Shown here: in pieces, positions 50,834 to 59,490 of the stretch | Layout of the letters: the number at the start of each line of letters is the position of its first letter | Numbering within the stretch: position 1 is the stretch's first letter | Origin: Sulfurimonas sp. C5 | GTDB taxonomy: Bacteria; Campylobacterota; Campylobacteria; Campylobacterales; Sulfurimonadaceae | Direction: 5' to 3' | Length of the DNA stretch: 64,000 nucleotides | Assembly: GCF_029872055.1 (NCBI RefSeq) | Contig: NZ_JARXNQ010000005.1 | Location: 9,895 to 73,894 of the forward strand | Position numbers and translations under genes: made by a program | Notes under the pieces: generated by a model | What the model was told of the DNA's origin: nothing | The model's database searches: none | The model's input: only the letters and a program-made list of their open reading frames with translations

Positions 50834-51558
50834 TGATACCGATTAAAATTGAACATAAATTTCGCGGAAAAATAGAATTACCACATAATAAATACGCTAA
50901 AGATCTTTTCTTTAGGGTAAAACAGGCATATGCTAACCATGAACAAATGGGTGTACATCTGCTTTTCAACAAGCATAAGCTAAAAAAACTAAGCACCTAC
51001 CAAAAAGGTGGTGCAAAATGTGAACTGGAAAATCTCGATTTTTACATAAAGCTCGGAAAGATTCTCGACTTTAACACATCAGATGCACAAAAACTGAAAA
51101 ACTCCATACTTTTTATAAATGATGCAGCACATACACATTTTAATATTACAAAACGTCTTAAACTTATTAACAAAGAGCAAAAAAAAGATCTTCAAAAATC
51201 TTATCTCTTTTGGGATATTGAAAACTTCTCGGCGATTACTTCCATATTTTCAGAGATCATAGAACCTTATAAAATACAAGATAAAAATATCTATCTTGCT
51301 GCAAATCCTGATTCACTCTATCTCAAACGTGCTGAATGGGAAGCAAACTTATATGATTATGGCAAAACACTCAACTCATTTAATTTTATAAAGTGTGACC
51401 ATGGAAAGAATGTAGCTGATGATGTACTTTTAAACAAATACAAAAGTCTTAATATTAAAAATGCCAATGTATTTTTACTTACATTCGATCGAGAATTAAA
51501 AGAAAGATTTTCTGAGGTTATAGACAAAAATACAAATCTTTATATTATGAGTAAATAA
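50833..51558 (+). CDS. Putative NYN/PIN-like nuclease-domain protein
   Basis: A 241-residue protein. The C-terminal half shows a NYN-like layout: YLFWDIENFSAI (first acidic residues, about 123-134), GKNVADDVLLNKY (middle Asp pair) and NVFLLTFDRELKERF (third acidic site). NYN domains are PIN-fold, metal-dependent ribonucleases. The N-terminal 115 residues are basic and unassigned and could bind RNA. The acidic upstream partner overlaps it by one base. The fold call is from motif spacing only and is moderately sure. Confidence 0.6.
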   Translation: MIPIKIEHKFRGKIELPHNKYAKDLFFRVKQAYANHEQMGVHLLFNKHKLKKLSTYQKGGAKCELENLDFYIKLGKILDFNTSDAQKLKNSILFINDAAHTHFNITKRLKLINKEQKKDLQKSYLFWDIENFSAITSIFSEIIEPYKIQDKNIYLAANPDSLYLKRAEWEANLYDYGKTLNSFNFIKCDHGKNVADDVLLNKYKSLNIKNANVFLLTFDRELKERFSEVIDKNTNLYIMSK

Positions 51559-51563
51559 AGATT
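51535..51563. terminator. Hairpin at the NYN / FIST convergent junction
   Basis: AATCTTTAT (51535-51543) and ATAAAGATT (51555-51563) are perfect 9-bp arms with an 11-base loop. The right arm contains the NYN stop and reaches the stop of the convergent gene. The stem is AT-rich. Confidence 0.45.
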
Positions 51564-54063
51564 ATATAAATTCTTTAGGCTCTGAAAAATAGTATCCTTG
51601 GGCATAATCGATCCCTAGTTCTTTTACTACTTCAAAGACCTCTTTTGAGTGCACATACTCTGCAACTACTTTTTTACCAAGTTTTTTTGCAAACTCTGTA
51701 ATTGTTTCTGTAATAATTCTGGCATTTTTGTCTTCATCTATTTTTTTGATTAATGAACCGTCAATTTTTACAAAATCATTTCGAATATTCGTGACATATT
51801 CAAAATTGGCATAACCGCTTCCGAAGTCATCAATAGCAACTTTTACCTTGTGCTTACAAATATTTTCAACAAAGTCCAGTACAATATTAGGATCCTCAAA
51901 CTCTTGAGTCTCTAAAACTTCTATTGTTAATTGCTCGGCTACATTGTACTCAATAAGTTTCTGATATAAAAACTCTCTAACACTTTCACTTGCGATATCG
52001 GCAAAATCCATATTTAAACTAAAATCCAAGCCATTCTTACTGAAAAATGAAAATGTTTGTTCTATCATCGCTTTCGTTATACTCTTATTCAAACGAATTT
52101 TTCGGCTGGCTTCTAAAAACACACTTGGAGGTAAAATAGTTCCATCAATATCTCTTAAACGTACCAAGGCTTCATATTTTACAATCTCCAATGTTTGGAC
52201 ATCTACAATAGGCTGATAGTAAGGGATCATATTTCCTGTATCTAGAGCTGTTTTTATTTTATTTGCAATTTTTATATTTTGTTCATATGTTCTAGCTAAA
52301 TGCAACTCTTCATTAAAAATCATAAAACTTTTTCTTTTTGACTTTGCAAGCTTTAATGTCATATCGGCATTTACCATACCTGTTTTTTCTGCATTTATCA
52401 CTGCTGCGGCAATTGTAATTCCAACATGAATGCTATGGTCACCAAAAGTATAGTCATACTTTTCTATTTTCACTGCCAACTCTTTTATATACTTCTCTAA
52501 ATCAGTTTTACTTTTTTTTATATTGACTATTAAAGCAAACTCATCAGCTGGTAACTTAAATGCCTTAAAATTATAGTCTGTTGCATACTCTTGCACAGTT
52601 GTAGCAATTTGTTTTAATAATTGGTCTCCCACTTTATAACCGTAAAAATCATTAATAGTACTAAAGTTATCTACATTTATTAATACTATCGTTTCACCTA
52701 AATGGTTATCCAATGAATCAATTAAACTAATTCTATTTGGCAAACCTGTCAATTTATCAAAATAGGCCTGTTTAAAAATATATGTCGAACTCTCACGTAC
52801 TCTTTGTTCTAAATTCTCATTTAATTCTGCAAGCTCATTGGATATTGTATTTGCAAGATTGGCCAAAACCTGTTGTGTCGTTTTAATAATTGTTGTGTCA
52901 GTCTTTTTTTTAGCTAACCTAAAACTATATTTGATATCACAATTTTCATAAAGCATCAAATATGTCATTGTCCCATTTAAAAATTGATTTTTCCCCTGAG
53001 AATGAAAAAATTCACCATAGGTAAAAAAACCTGAAGCTGTACCTAAGTGTGAGATACTTTCTATTTCCTTATGTGCATACTTGTCTAAAAAACGTCTTCT
53101 CGCCATGCATGAATAGATAAAGACTGCTTCCACTCTGCAGTTATTTTTTTGTAATAAAGAGTTTGCTGTATGAGTCGCATCATTTAAAATTGATTCAATA
53201 TCCCCCACTCCAAAGCGTACAATTTCAAACTCGTCTATGTTTCCTGCAAAAGTCATTGAACCATCATCATTCTTACCTATTACGGCTCTACCGACTGTCA
53301 CATCACCCTTTTGTAACATTAATGGGAACTCTATCCCTATATGCGGAAGTTGTTCTATTAAATCTTTACCCATATATTTAGCATAGACATCAACTATAGG
53401 CTGACCGTCTAACTCATAAACTCTATTTTTAACAGACTTTGTCACCCTCATTTTTTTCCCAATGGGTATCCAATTAAAACTGTAATTAGATCCTACAAAA
53501 AGGTTTGGATTAATAAGTGCAACAGCTACAGCAGCTCGATTTGAAATCTCCTTACGATCAAAGACTAAGGTATTTTTCAATTCACCATTATCACCGGCTA
53601 ATCCACCGGCTACGATCACATCTGGCATAACCGTTTCGATTGCATCGACAAACTCTTCCCCGTTTATATTGAGTCCATCGGCAAAACATATAATTGTTTT
53701 TACATCTTTATTTTTTAAAGCAGAAGCGATAGCAATCCCTGTGTCATAACTACAGTTTTCAGAATCGCCATGGATCACAAATTTTGTTTTTAAGTCAGTA
53801 TCTTCAAAAATTGAGAATGTCAAAACATTTTTTGTATCGTAATAGATTTCAGAGTCATTAATGACTCCATCTGTGGTAGTCCCTATCAAAGAACATAATG
53901 GAAGTTTTTGATTTAAAAAATTTTGAAAGCTTTCTATAAACTCTCTATCAACTCTTGCACAAAAAAGTTGTAGTAATAAACGCGCACTATCATTAATACC
54001 ATGTTCGTGTATTAAGGATTCTAACTCTTCAACAGTTTCAAATGCTATGCTTACATTTTTCAT
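51562..54063 (-). CDS. FIST-domain sensor with degenerate GGDEF and intact EAL
   Basis: An 833-residue cytoplasmic signalling protein. Residues about 1-380 form FIST N and C domains (PLCSLIGTTTDGVI, DVIVAGGLAGDNGELKNT and VFIYSCMARRRFLDK), thought to sense small molecules such as amino acids. A coiled linker leads to a GGDEF domain (about 430-585) whose signature is L-P-A-D-E-F (505-509), predicting no cyclase activity. The EAL domain (about 595-833) has E631-[20 protein letters not shown] and AEYV, all needed for c-di-GMP hydrolysis. Predicted role: ligand-controlled c-di-GMP phosphodiesterase. Confidence 0.88.
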   Translation of the reverse strand: MKNVSIAFETVEELESLIHEHGINDSARLLLQLFCARVDREFIESFQNFLNQKLPLCSLIGTTTDGVINDSEIYYDTKNVLTFSIFEDTDLKTKFVIHGDSENCSYDTGIAIASALKNKDVKTIICFADGLNINGEEFVDAIETVMPDVIVAGGLAGDNGELKNTLVFDRKEISNRAAVAVALINPNLFVGSNYSFNWIPIGKKMRVTKSVKNRVYELDGQPIVDVYAKYMGKDLIEQLPHIGIEFPLMLQKGDVTVGRAVIGKNDDGSMTFAGNIDEFEIVRFGVGDIESILNDATHTANSLLQKNNCRVEAVFIYSCMARRRFLDKYAHKEIESISHLGTASGFFTYGEFFHSQGKNQFLNGTMTYLMLYENCDIKYSFRLAKKKTDTTIIKTTQQVLANLANTISNELAELNENLEQRVRESSTYIFKQAYFDKLTGLPNRISLIDSLDNHLGETIVLINVDNFSTINDFYGYKVGDQLLKQIATTVQEYATDYNFKAFKLPADEFALIVNIKKSKTDLEKYIKELAVKIEKYDYTFGDHSIHVGITIAAAVINAEKTGMVNADMTLKLAKSKRKSFMIFNEELHLARTYEQNIKIANKIKTALDTGNMIPYYQPIVDVQTLEIVKYEALVRLRDIDGTILPPSVFLEASRKIRLNKSITKAMIEQTFSFFSKNGLDFSLNMDFADIASESVREFLYQKLIEYNVAEQLTIEVLETQEFEDPNIVLDFVENICKHKVKVAIDDFGSGYANFEYVTNIRNDFVKIDGSLIKKIDEDKNARIITETITEFAKKLGKKVVAEYVHSKEVFEVVKELGIDYAQGYYFSEPKEFI

Positions 54064-54069
54064 AGATAC

Positions 54070-54075
54070 ATTCTA
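54070..54075 (-). promoter_or_regulatory. -10 box TAGAAT 6 bases before an ATG
   Basis: TAGAAT (5 of 6) on the minus strand ends 6 bases before the ATG at 54063, with no ribosome binding site. This is another leaderless candidate. Confidence 0.45.
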
Positions 54076-54130
54076 GTATCATTCTGCTTAATTCTTTTTT
54101 ATTAGAAAATGTTAATTAAAGGCATATCAC

Positions 54131-54520
54131 CTAGATTGTTGCTAAGAAACGTTGCAATATGATCATAGCAGAGATAGAGTCTACTCGCCCGTCACGAATA
54201 TATTTCATCTCCCCTTTCATCAGTTCTTCTGCTTCTAAGCTGCTTCCAGCTTCATCCTGATAAAAGACTTCACCTTGAAAATCTACAAGATTTAGAAAAT
54301 GTTCGATCCGTCTTTTCATTTCATCTTCACTGCTACCACCTAAAGGGATCCCCACAACAATAGCTTCTGTTTCCCACTCTGTTAACACGTTTTTGAGATC
54401 ATTTGCCGCTTGATTTCTGTTTTTACGAATAATTGCAGGTAGTGGAGTTACTATATCTTTGTGTGCAGAGTATGCCAGACCTATTCTTTTAAGGCCTAGG
54501 TCTATGGAAATATATTTCAA
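54131..54520 (-). CDS. ruvX: YqgF/RuvX RNase H-like protein
   Basis: A 129-residue YqgF. The first acidic residue is in ISIDLGLKRIGLAYS, with VVGIPLGGSS in the centre and YQDEAGSSLEAEELM and RDGRVDSISAMIIL supplying the remaining acidic residues. It is annotated as a putative Holliday junction resolvase and also linked to 16S rRNA pre-processing. The start is TTG, preceded by AGGAAA inside mnmE's end; it directly abuts the mnmE stop. Confidence 0.88.
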   Translation of the reverse strand: MKYISIDLGLKRIGLAYSAHKDIVTPLPAIIRKNRNQAANDLKNVLTEWETEAIVVGIPLGGSSEDEMKRRIEHFLNLVDFQGEVFYQDEAGSSLEAEELMKGEMKYIRDGRVDSISAMIILQRFLATI

Positions 54521-55852
54521 CTATTTTCCTAGACAGAAAGACCCGAACATCTTATCTAGCATCTCATCATTTTCAAAAGGCCTTGTGATACTTGCCATCG
54601 ATTTTACAGCATCATTGAGATGGAACGAAAAGATTTCAAGTTCTTGATCTTCAAGAGGAATAAATGCTTCATCGATATTTTGAATTGTCTCTTCTACAGC
54701 AGAAATTTGACGATGCGAGATCAACATTATCTCATCACTTACATTTGACTGGTCCATTATTGTTTCAAGTTTTTTAATAAGTGGAGTTACATCATCTTTT
54801 GAATTAAGTTCTAACTCAAAATCAAGGTCAAGATCAAGTTTTGTAGGAAGATCTATTTTATTTTTTATGCGGATTTGTTGCTTATCCGTTGTTTCAAGTA
54901 AAGAAAGTATTTGACGATCCTCATTATCCAGTTCTCTAGAGTTATCAAATACAGATACGACGATATCACTTTGCTCGATTGCTTCAAGACTTCTCTGAAT
55001 ACCAATCTTTTCGATCTCATCACTTGCTTCACGAATTCCTGCAGTATCAACTATACGGATAAGATGTGTACCGATTTTCACCTGCTCCTCAATAGTGTCA
55101 CGTGTAGTTCCCGCTATATCACTAACAATTGCGCGGTTATAGTTCAAAAGTGCGTTAAGCAGAGAACTTTTTCCAACATTTGGTTTACCTACAATGGCGA
55201 CACTGAAACCTTGCATAAGTCCTGAACGAGATTTTGAAGCCTGCAGAGTACGTTCTAGTTGTTTTTTCAAAGCCTCTAACTTTACTTTGATCTGCTCAAC
55301 TAAATCTTCCGGTAAATCTTCTTCAGCGTAATCTATACTCACTTCTGAATATGCCAGAATATGAATAATCTCATCACGCACTTGTTCGATAAATTCTTTT
55401 AAAGAACCTTTAACCTGCTTTGCCAAAATTTTTGCGGCATCTTCACTTTTAGCTTCTATAAGTTGAGAGATAGCTTCTGCTTCAGAGAGATCAATTCTGC
55501 CGTTAAAAAAAGCGCGTTTAGAAAATTCACCTGCATTTGCTATGCGTGCTCCGGCATCTAAACAAGCTTGTAATATTGACTGTGCTACAATGTATCCACC
55601 GTGACATTGAATCTCTACTACATCTTCACCAGTAAAAGAATGAGGATTTTGAAAATAGAGAATAATCGTTTCATCAATTAACTCATCATCTGCATTATAA
55701 ACTGATGTTAAAGTTGCATATCTAGGAGGAAAGTTTTCTTTTTTAGAGAGTTTTTTTGCAATATCTAGAGCTTTGTCACCACTAAGTCTAATAATTGCAA
55801 TCGAGCCTATGCCGTTAGCTGTGGCAATGGCTACTATTGTATCGTTATCCAT
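54521..55852 (-). CDS. mnmE: tRNA modification GTPase MnmE
   Basis: A 443-residue MnmE, which with MnmG modifies U34 of certain tRNAs. The N-terminal formyl-THF domain (FTGEDVVEIQCHGG) is followed by a helical region with an inserted G domain (about 210-370): GKPNVGKSSLLNALL, DIAGTTRDTIEE and VDTAGIREASDEIEKIG. The C-terminal C-L-G-K is the family's catalytic tail (usually C-I/V-G-K). It follows jag by 2 bases in the rpmH-to-ruvX operon. Confidence 0.97.
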   Translation of the reverse strand: MDNDTIVAIATANGIGSIAIIRLSGDKALDIAKKLSKKENFPPRYATLTSVYNADDELIDETIILYFQNPHSFTGEDVVEIQCHGGYIVAQSILQACLDAGARIANAGEFSKRAFFNGRIDLSEAEAISQLIEAKSEDAAKILAKQVKGSLKEFIEQVRDEIIHILAYSEVSIDYAEEDLPEDLVEQIKVKLEALKKQLERTLQASKSRSGLMQGFSVAIVGKPNVGKSSLLNALLNYNRAIVSDIAGTTRDTIEEQVKIGTHLIRIVDTAGIREASDEIEKIGIQRSLEAIEQSDIVVSVFDNSRELDNEDRQILSLLETTDKQQIRIKNKIDLPTKLDLDLDFELELNSKDDVTPLIKKLETIMDQSNVSDEIMLISHRQISAVEETIQNIDEAFIPLEDQELEIFSFHLNDAVKSMASITRPFENDEMLDKMFGSFCLGK

Positions 55853-55854
55853 GA

Positions 55855-56670
55855 TTATGAATGATAATCATTAACGATAATATATTTTAATCCCTCTTTT
55901 GTAGAACGGATTACAACATATTTTTCCGGGTATTTAGTACGTAACTCTTTTAAAGCAATTTGTACTAAAACACCATCTAAGATTTTTGTTTGTGCACGAC
56001 CTTCTCGCTCAATAATACTATATACGCCCTCAAGATACTTAGCTACAGCTTCCTCTTGATTTTTCAAAAATTCCGCTATCTCTAAACGAAGTTGTAAATT
56101 ATATTTTGCATTAATCCAGTTAAAAAGCATATATGATAACGCTTTGTATCTATATCCCTCTTTTCCGATTAGGAGTGCCGCATCTTCACCTTTAAACTCA
56201 ATTAAAAGAGTTTCATTATCATATGCACTTACTTCAATCTCATCAATTTTAAAACACATAGAAGCAAAAAGTTGATTTATATCTTTTTTAACTTCTGCTA
56301 CAACTTCATCCATATCGATGCTTTGTTCTTCATTGTAGTCTATCTCATCATATGAATCATCATAGTCCGCAGTGTAGTCAAGCCCACTAGCTAAATCTTC
56401 TTCAAACTCTTCATCTTGATCACTTACAAAAGACTCAGGTAAAATCATATCATTTATAATTGTAGGTTCAGATTTTTTAGTTTGTTTCTCTTTTGTTTTA
56501 GTATCTTTTTTTACTGCTGCGACAATTACTGCTTTTTTCTTAAAAAAACCAAATACACCAGTACTTGGTGCTTGAACAACTTCTACAGCAAGTTCAGTTA
56601 CAGAACACTCAAGAGACCTTGCAGCCTCTTGATATGCTTGCTCTAGTGTGACAGACTCAATTTTGATCAT
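55855..56670 (-). CDS. jag: Jag/KhpB RNA-binding protein
   Basis: A 271-residue protein. The N-terminal Jag domain includes VQAPSTGVFGFFKKKAVIVAAV; an acidic linker (about 85-130) follows; then a KH-like domain with LLIGKEGYRYKALSYMLFNW and a divergent C-terminal R3H-like region ending NDYHS. Jag (KhpB, EloR, SpoIIIJ-associated) binds RNA and influences cell elongation and membrane protein insertion. It lies 3 bases after yidC, the conserved context. Confidence 0.88.
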   Translation of the reverse strand: MIKIESVTLEQAYQEAARSLECSVTELAVEVVQAPSTGVFGFFKKKAVIVAAVKKDTKTKEKQTKKSEPTIINDMILPESFVSDQDEEFEEDLASGLDYTADYDDSYDEIDYNEEQSIDMDEVVAEVKKDINQLFASMCFKIDEIEVSAYDNETLLIEFKGEDAALLIGKEGYRYKALSYMLFNWINAKYNLQLRLEIAEFLKNQEEAVAKYLEGVYSIIEREGRAQTKILDGVLVQIALKELRTKYPEKYVVIRSTKEGLKYIIVNDYHS

Positions 56671-56673
56671 GCT

Positions 56674-58263
56674 TTACTTCCCGCTTTTTTTCTCTACAGC
56701 TGCTTTTGCGTCTTTCGCATTTTTGAATTGTTGATTTACAACAAATTGTTGTGCTATTGAGAATAAGTTATTAACGAACCAGTATAGCACAAGTCCTGAT
56801 GGAAATGTTATAAAAAAGAATGTAAAAATTACAGGAAGATATTTAAAGATCTTCTCTTGCATAGGATCCGTGAAATTGTTTGGTGTAATACGTTGTTGAT
56901 AGAACATAGAAGCACCCATTAATATTGGTAAAATGTAATACGGATCCATACGTGAAAGATCATCAATCCATAAGATCCAAGAAGCACCTTGTAATTCAAC
57001 CGCATTTAAAAGTACACGGTAAATAGCAAAGAATACGGGAATTTGTAATAACATAGGTAAACAACCGCCAAGTGGGTTGGCACCGTGCTTTTTATACATC
57101 TCCATAGTTGCTGCATTCATACGCTGTGGATCTTTACCGTACTTCTCTCTAATCTCTTTGATTTGAGGAGCAAGTTCTTTGATCTTTTGCATACCCATCA
57201 TACCTTTGTGTGTTAGTGGGTAAAGTACAGCTCTAACGATAAATGTCAATCCGATGATTGCCCATCCCCAGTTACCAAAAATTCCATGTAACCAAGCAAG
57301 TAAAGCAAATAATGGTTTTGCCGCAAAAGTAAACCATCCATACTCAATAGCATTTACTAAAACAGGGTTGATTGCTTTTAATACCTTATGCTCTTTTGGA
57401 CCTATAAATCCATGAAATTCGTTATTGTTCTCAGCTTCAAAATATACAACCGGATTATTGTCAAATCCACGTTCTACGATTACATTTGTATCAGCTTTAA
57501 ATCCATACATAATGGTTGCCGTATATTGGTCAAATGATGAAGCAAGTTCTACACCTTGGAAAACTTGACGCCCTTCAGCTTCACCATCCTCTGTAATATG
57601 TGCCACTTCATCATTCGTATATACCATTGAACCTACTACCGTCATCATCTGCTCAGTAATTTTTGGTCTATCACCAATATATACATAATATCTTACAGGT
57701 GCAGTTGTATCAATTTTTACATCATAATGTCCATCTGCATAGAATTTAAGAGACTTTGTAATAGTTACCTGAGATAATGTTTGTGTTAATGTCACCTCTA
57801 CAGGTTTTTCATTTGTAAGCTCTACATTTGAAACATTTGTAGTGTATGGAGTTTTAAGAGCCTCTTCATTGATAGCTTTATCTACAAATCTTACATATAA
57901 CGGTTTTGTTCCGTTTTCAGGAATAATTTGCGCATGAAGATTTTCAGCATCTCTAAATTTCTCTTCTAATAATTCTTTTGAAGAGATACGCCCTAATGAG
58001 TCAATTTTAAGAAGAAACTTCTCATTTTTAATTACAACTAGATCATTAGAAGCAGTAGTATCTGCCTTTTCAGCTTCTGAGATCTCATGGCCACTTACTT
58101 TTTCTACAGAAACTTTTTCAGTTTTAACTGTCGATGTCGTTTGTTGTTCTTGTTTTGGTTGTGGTTGTTCCGGTGGGAAAATAGCAGTATAAGCTACGAA
58201 AAATACTATAGAGATTAGTACAGCTACTAATAGCCTTTGATTTGGTGTCATTTTTTCAAACAC
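56674..58263 (-). CDS. yidC: Membrane protein insertase YidC
   Basis: A 529-residue YidC/Oxa1 insertase of the inner membrane. Residue 9-28 is the first helix; a large periplasmic domain (about 70-320) follows, then the conserved five-helix core with YGWFTFAAKPLFALLAWLHG, YPLTHKGMMGMQKIKELAPQ (hydrophilic hairpin) and GGCLPMLLQIPVFFAIYRVL. The basic C-terminal tail contacts ribosomes. Long gram-negative form. It starts 3 bases after yidD. Confidence 0.97.
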   Translation of the reverse strand: MFEKMTPNQRLLVAVLISIVFFVAYTAIFPPEQPQPKQEQQTTSTVKTEKVSVEKVSGHEISEAEKADTTASNDLVVIKNEKFLLKIDSLGRISSKELLEEKFRDAENLHAQIIPENGTKPLYVRFVDKAINEEALKTPYTTNVSNVELTNEKPVEVTLTQTLSQVTITKSLKFYADGHYDVKIDTTAPVRYYVYIGDRPKITEQMMTVVGSMVYTNDEVAHITEDGEAEGRQVFQGVELASSFDQYTATIMYGFKADTNVIVERGFDNNPVVYFEAENNNEFHGFIGPKEHKVLKAINPVLVNAIEYGWFTFAAKPLFALLAWLHGIFGNWGWAIIGLTFIVRAVLYPLTHKGMMGMQKIKELAPQIKEIREKYGKDPQRMNAATMEMYKKHGANPLGGCLPMLLQIPVFFAIYRVLLNAVELQGASWILWIDDLSRMDPYYILPILMGASMFYQQRITPNNFTDPMQEKIFKYLPVIFTFFFITFPSGLVLYWFVNNLFSIAQQFVVNQQFKNAKDAKAAVEKKSGK

Positions 58264-58266
58264 AAA

Positions 58267-58614
58267 TTACCCTTTATATGAAAAATTTTTGATAATATAG
58301 TAACGGTTCTTTTCATTGGGAACCAACCAATATTTTATGGAATCAAGCTCTAATTTTGAAGGCTGTAAATGAAGTTTATCTAGGAGTGGATAATCAATTC
58401 CGCCGTCAAAAAGTTGATTGCAACGTAGTATTCTAATCAAAGAGTTATAAAAAGCACTTAAAAGTGAATTATTTTCAAAATTTATTCTTGCATACTCACT
58501 ACATGTTGGGTAATATCGACACGAGCCATAACCGATAAGAGTAAAAAATTTCTGGTAAAGCCACAAAAGCTTAAGCAAGAGTTTTCGAACGGGAAAGAAT
58601 TTTTTTAAAATCAT
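58267..58614 (-). CDS. yidD: Membrane protein insertion efficiency factor YidD
   Basis: A 115-residue YidD with its diagnostic segment GYGSCRYYPTCSEYARINF (about 28-47), an N-terminal amphipathic helix and the later ILRCNQLFDGGIDYP. It assists YidC-dependent insertion. It overlaps the 3' end of rnpA by 44 bases, a strong but common overlap in this operon. The C-terminal 30 residues extend beyond the minimal family length. Confidence 0.93.
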   Translation of the reverse strand: MILKKFFPVRKLLLKLLWLYQKFFTLIGYGSCRYYPTCSEYARINFENNSLLSAFYNSLIRILRCNQLFDGGIDYPLLDKLHLQPSKLELDSIKYWLVPNEKNRYYIIKNFSYKG

Positions 58615-58900
58615 TTTGAATGTTTTGGTAATCAGCAGTTACAATTGCTGCTTTAGCAACAAAAATATAACTACCGTCTTGAAGATTAGCAGAAAATTCA
58701 CGAAAGAGTGCACGCATTCTACGTTTTGCACGATTACGTTTTACTGCATTTCCTATCTTTTTAGTAGCAGTAAAACCAACTTTGCGAATTCCATCTTGTG
58801 GAAGATAAAAAACTACTACATTCGTTGAATGCTGGTTTTTACCTTTGTTATAAATATACTGAAACTCTTTATGGAGCTTTAGTATATTAAACCCGCTTAT
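58571..58900 (-). CDS. rnpA: Ribonuclease P protein component, no canonical start codon
   Basis: The frame encodes a clear Rnp[42 protein letters not shown] and ALFREF, the RNR signature of the protein subunit that helps RNase P mature tRNA 5' ends. It is open from 58912 but has no ATG, GTG or TTG before the internal ATG in RRMRALF, which would remove the RNR motif. My best start is ATA at 58900, overlapping the rpmH stop as ATAA and giving the family's usual N-terminal length (109 residues). ATT at 58909, ATC at 58906 or ATA at 58885 (preceded by GCGGG) are alternatives. Translation by coupling to rpmH is likely. Confidence 0.85.
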   Translation of the reverse strand: MSGFNILKLHKEFQYIYNKGKNQHSTNVVVFYLPQDGIRKVGFTATKKIGNAVKRNRAKRRMRALFREFSANLQDGSYIFVAKAAIVTADYQNIQNDFKKILSRSKTLA

Positions 58901-59031
58901 ACTGATAATTTCTTACGACCTTTAGCACGACGGCGGTTAATAATGTTACGACCATTTTTAGTAGCCATTCTAGCTCTAAAACCGTGTGTTCTTTTTCTAG
59001 GCGTATTATGTGGTTGGTATGTTCTTTTCAT
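58897..59031 (-). CDS. rpmH: 50S ribosomal protein L34
   Basis: A 44-residue L34, the small basic protein of the large subunit: [19 protein letters not shown] at the N-terminus and [12 protein letters not shown] at the end. AAAAGGA lies 9 bases before the ATG. It heads the rnpA-yidD-yidC-jag-mnmE-ruvX operon from a TAAAAT -10. The oriC/dnaA region often found beside rpmH is not present here. Confidence 0.98.
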   Translation of the reverse strand: MKRTYQPHNTPRKRTHGFRARMATKNGRNIINRRRAKGRKKLSV

Positions 59032-59063
59032 TGGGACATATCCTTTTGTAATTTAAGAGCGCA

Positions 59064-59069
59064 ATTTTA
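59064..59069 (-). promoter_or_regulatory. -10 box TAAAAT of the rpmH operon
   Basis: TAAAAT (5 of 6), directly preceded by TG, lies 33 bases before the rpmH ATG on the minus strand. Confidence 0.45.
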
Positions 59070-59161
59070 CAAAAATATTACTTAAACACTCTTTAAGGTT
59101 ATTTCGAAACACTCACACTATTTAAAACTTAAATTGTGATAACTTTCTATAAATATTGTGT

Positions 59162-59167
59162 TATAAT
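59162..59167 (+). promoter_or_regulatory. Extended -10 (TGT-TATAAT) of the exported protein / OMP / GGDEF-EAL operon
   Basis: TATAAT with a TGT extension lies 41 bases before the TTG start at 59209. AAAGGA stands 12-14 bases before that TTG. Confidence 0.55.
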
Positions 59168-59208
59168 GTTTTTTCTTTAAGGAAAGACTACAAAGGACTG
59201 TACACATT

Positions 59209-59490
59209 TTGAGAAAAACATTAAAAACTTTTCTATTAACTTTTATAACTTTCACCCCTTTACTTGCATTACCATCCTATGCAGAACCAATTGAAAAAAT
59301 CGCAAAAAGATTTAATTTATATGGTGGTGAAAAGGCTACTGTTCAATGGAAAAGAGTCTTCTCTTCCAAACGACATCTTCAAAGATATAAACTCGAAGAA
59401 CTTGATCAAGCTACAAGAGACAAACTTGAGAAATACCTTATTGAACATGCTGCAGATTCAGAACAACCCATAGTACCAGGAGTATTGTAA
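59209..59490 (+). CDS. Small exported protein, 93 residues, TTG start
   Basis: A signal peptide (about 1-25, ending SYA) leads to a mature domain of about 68 residues: EKIAKRFNLYGGEKATVQWKRVF in part, a basic helix HLQRYKLEELDQATRDKLEKYLIEHAAD in part, and PIVPGVL at the end. The domain resembles helical segments of periplasmic electron-transfer proteins (QWKRVF, LEKYLIEHAADS) but has no Cys, so no heme. The start is TTG with a distant AAAGGA. It directly abuts the outer-membrane protein gene, and both are likely to be made together. Function unknown. Confidence 0.7.
   Translation: MRKTLKTFLLTFITFTPLLALPSYAEPIEKIAKRFNLYGGEKATVQWKRVFSSKRHLQRYKLEELDQATRDKLEKYLIEHAADSEQPIVPGVL

Noticed and set aside
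58616-58828. Plus-strand 70-codon frame between yidD and rpmH
   Set aside because: It is the antisense of rnpA, which has a clear RNR motif on the minus strand.
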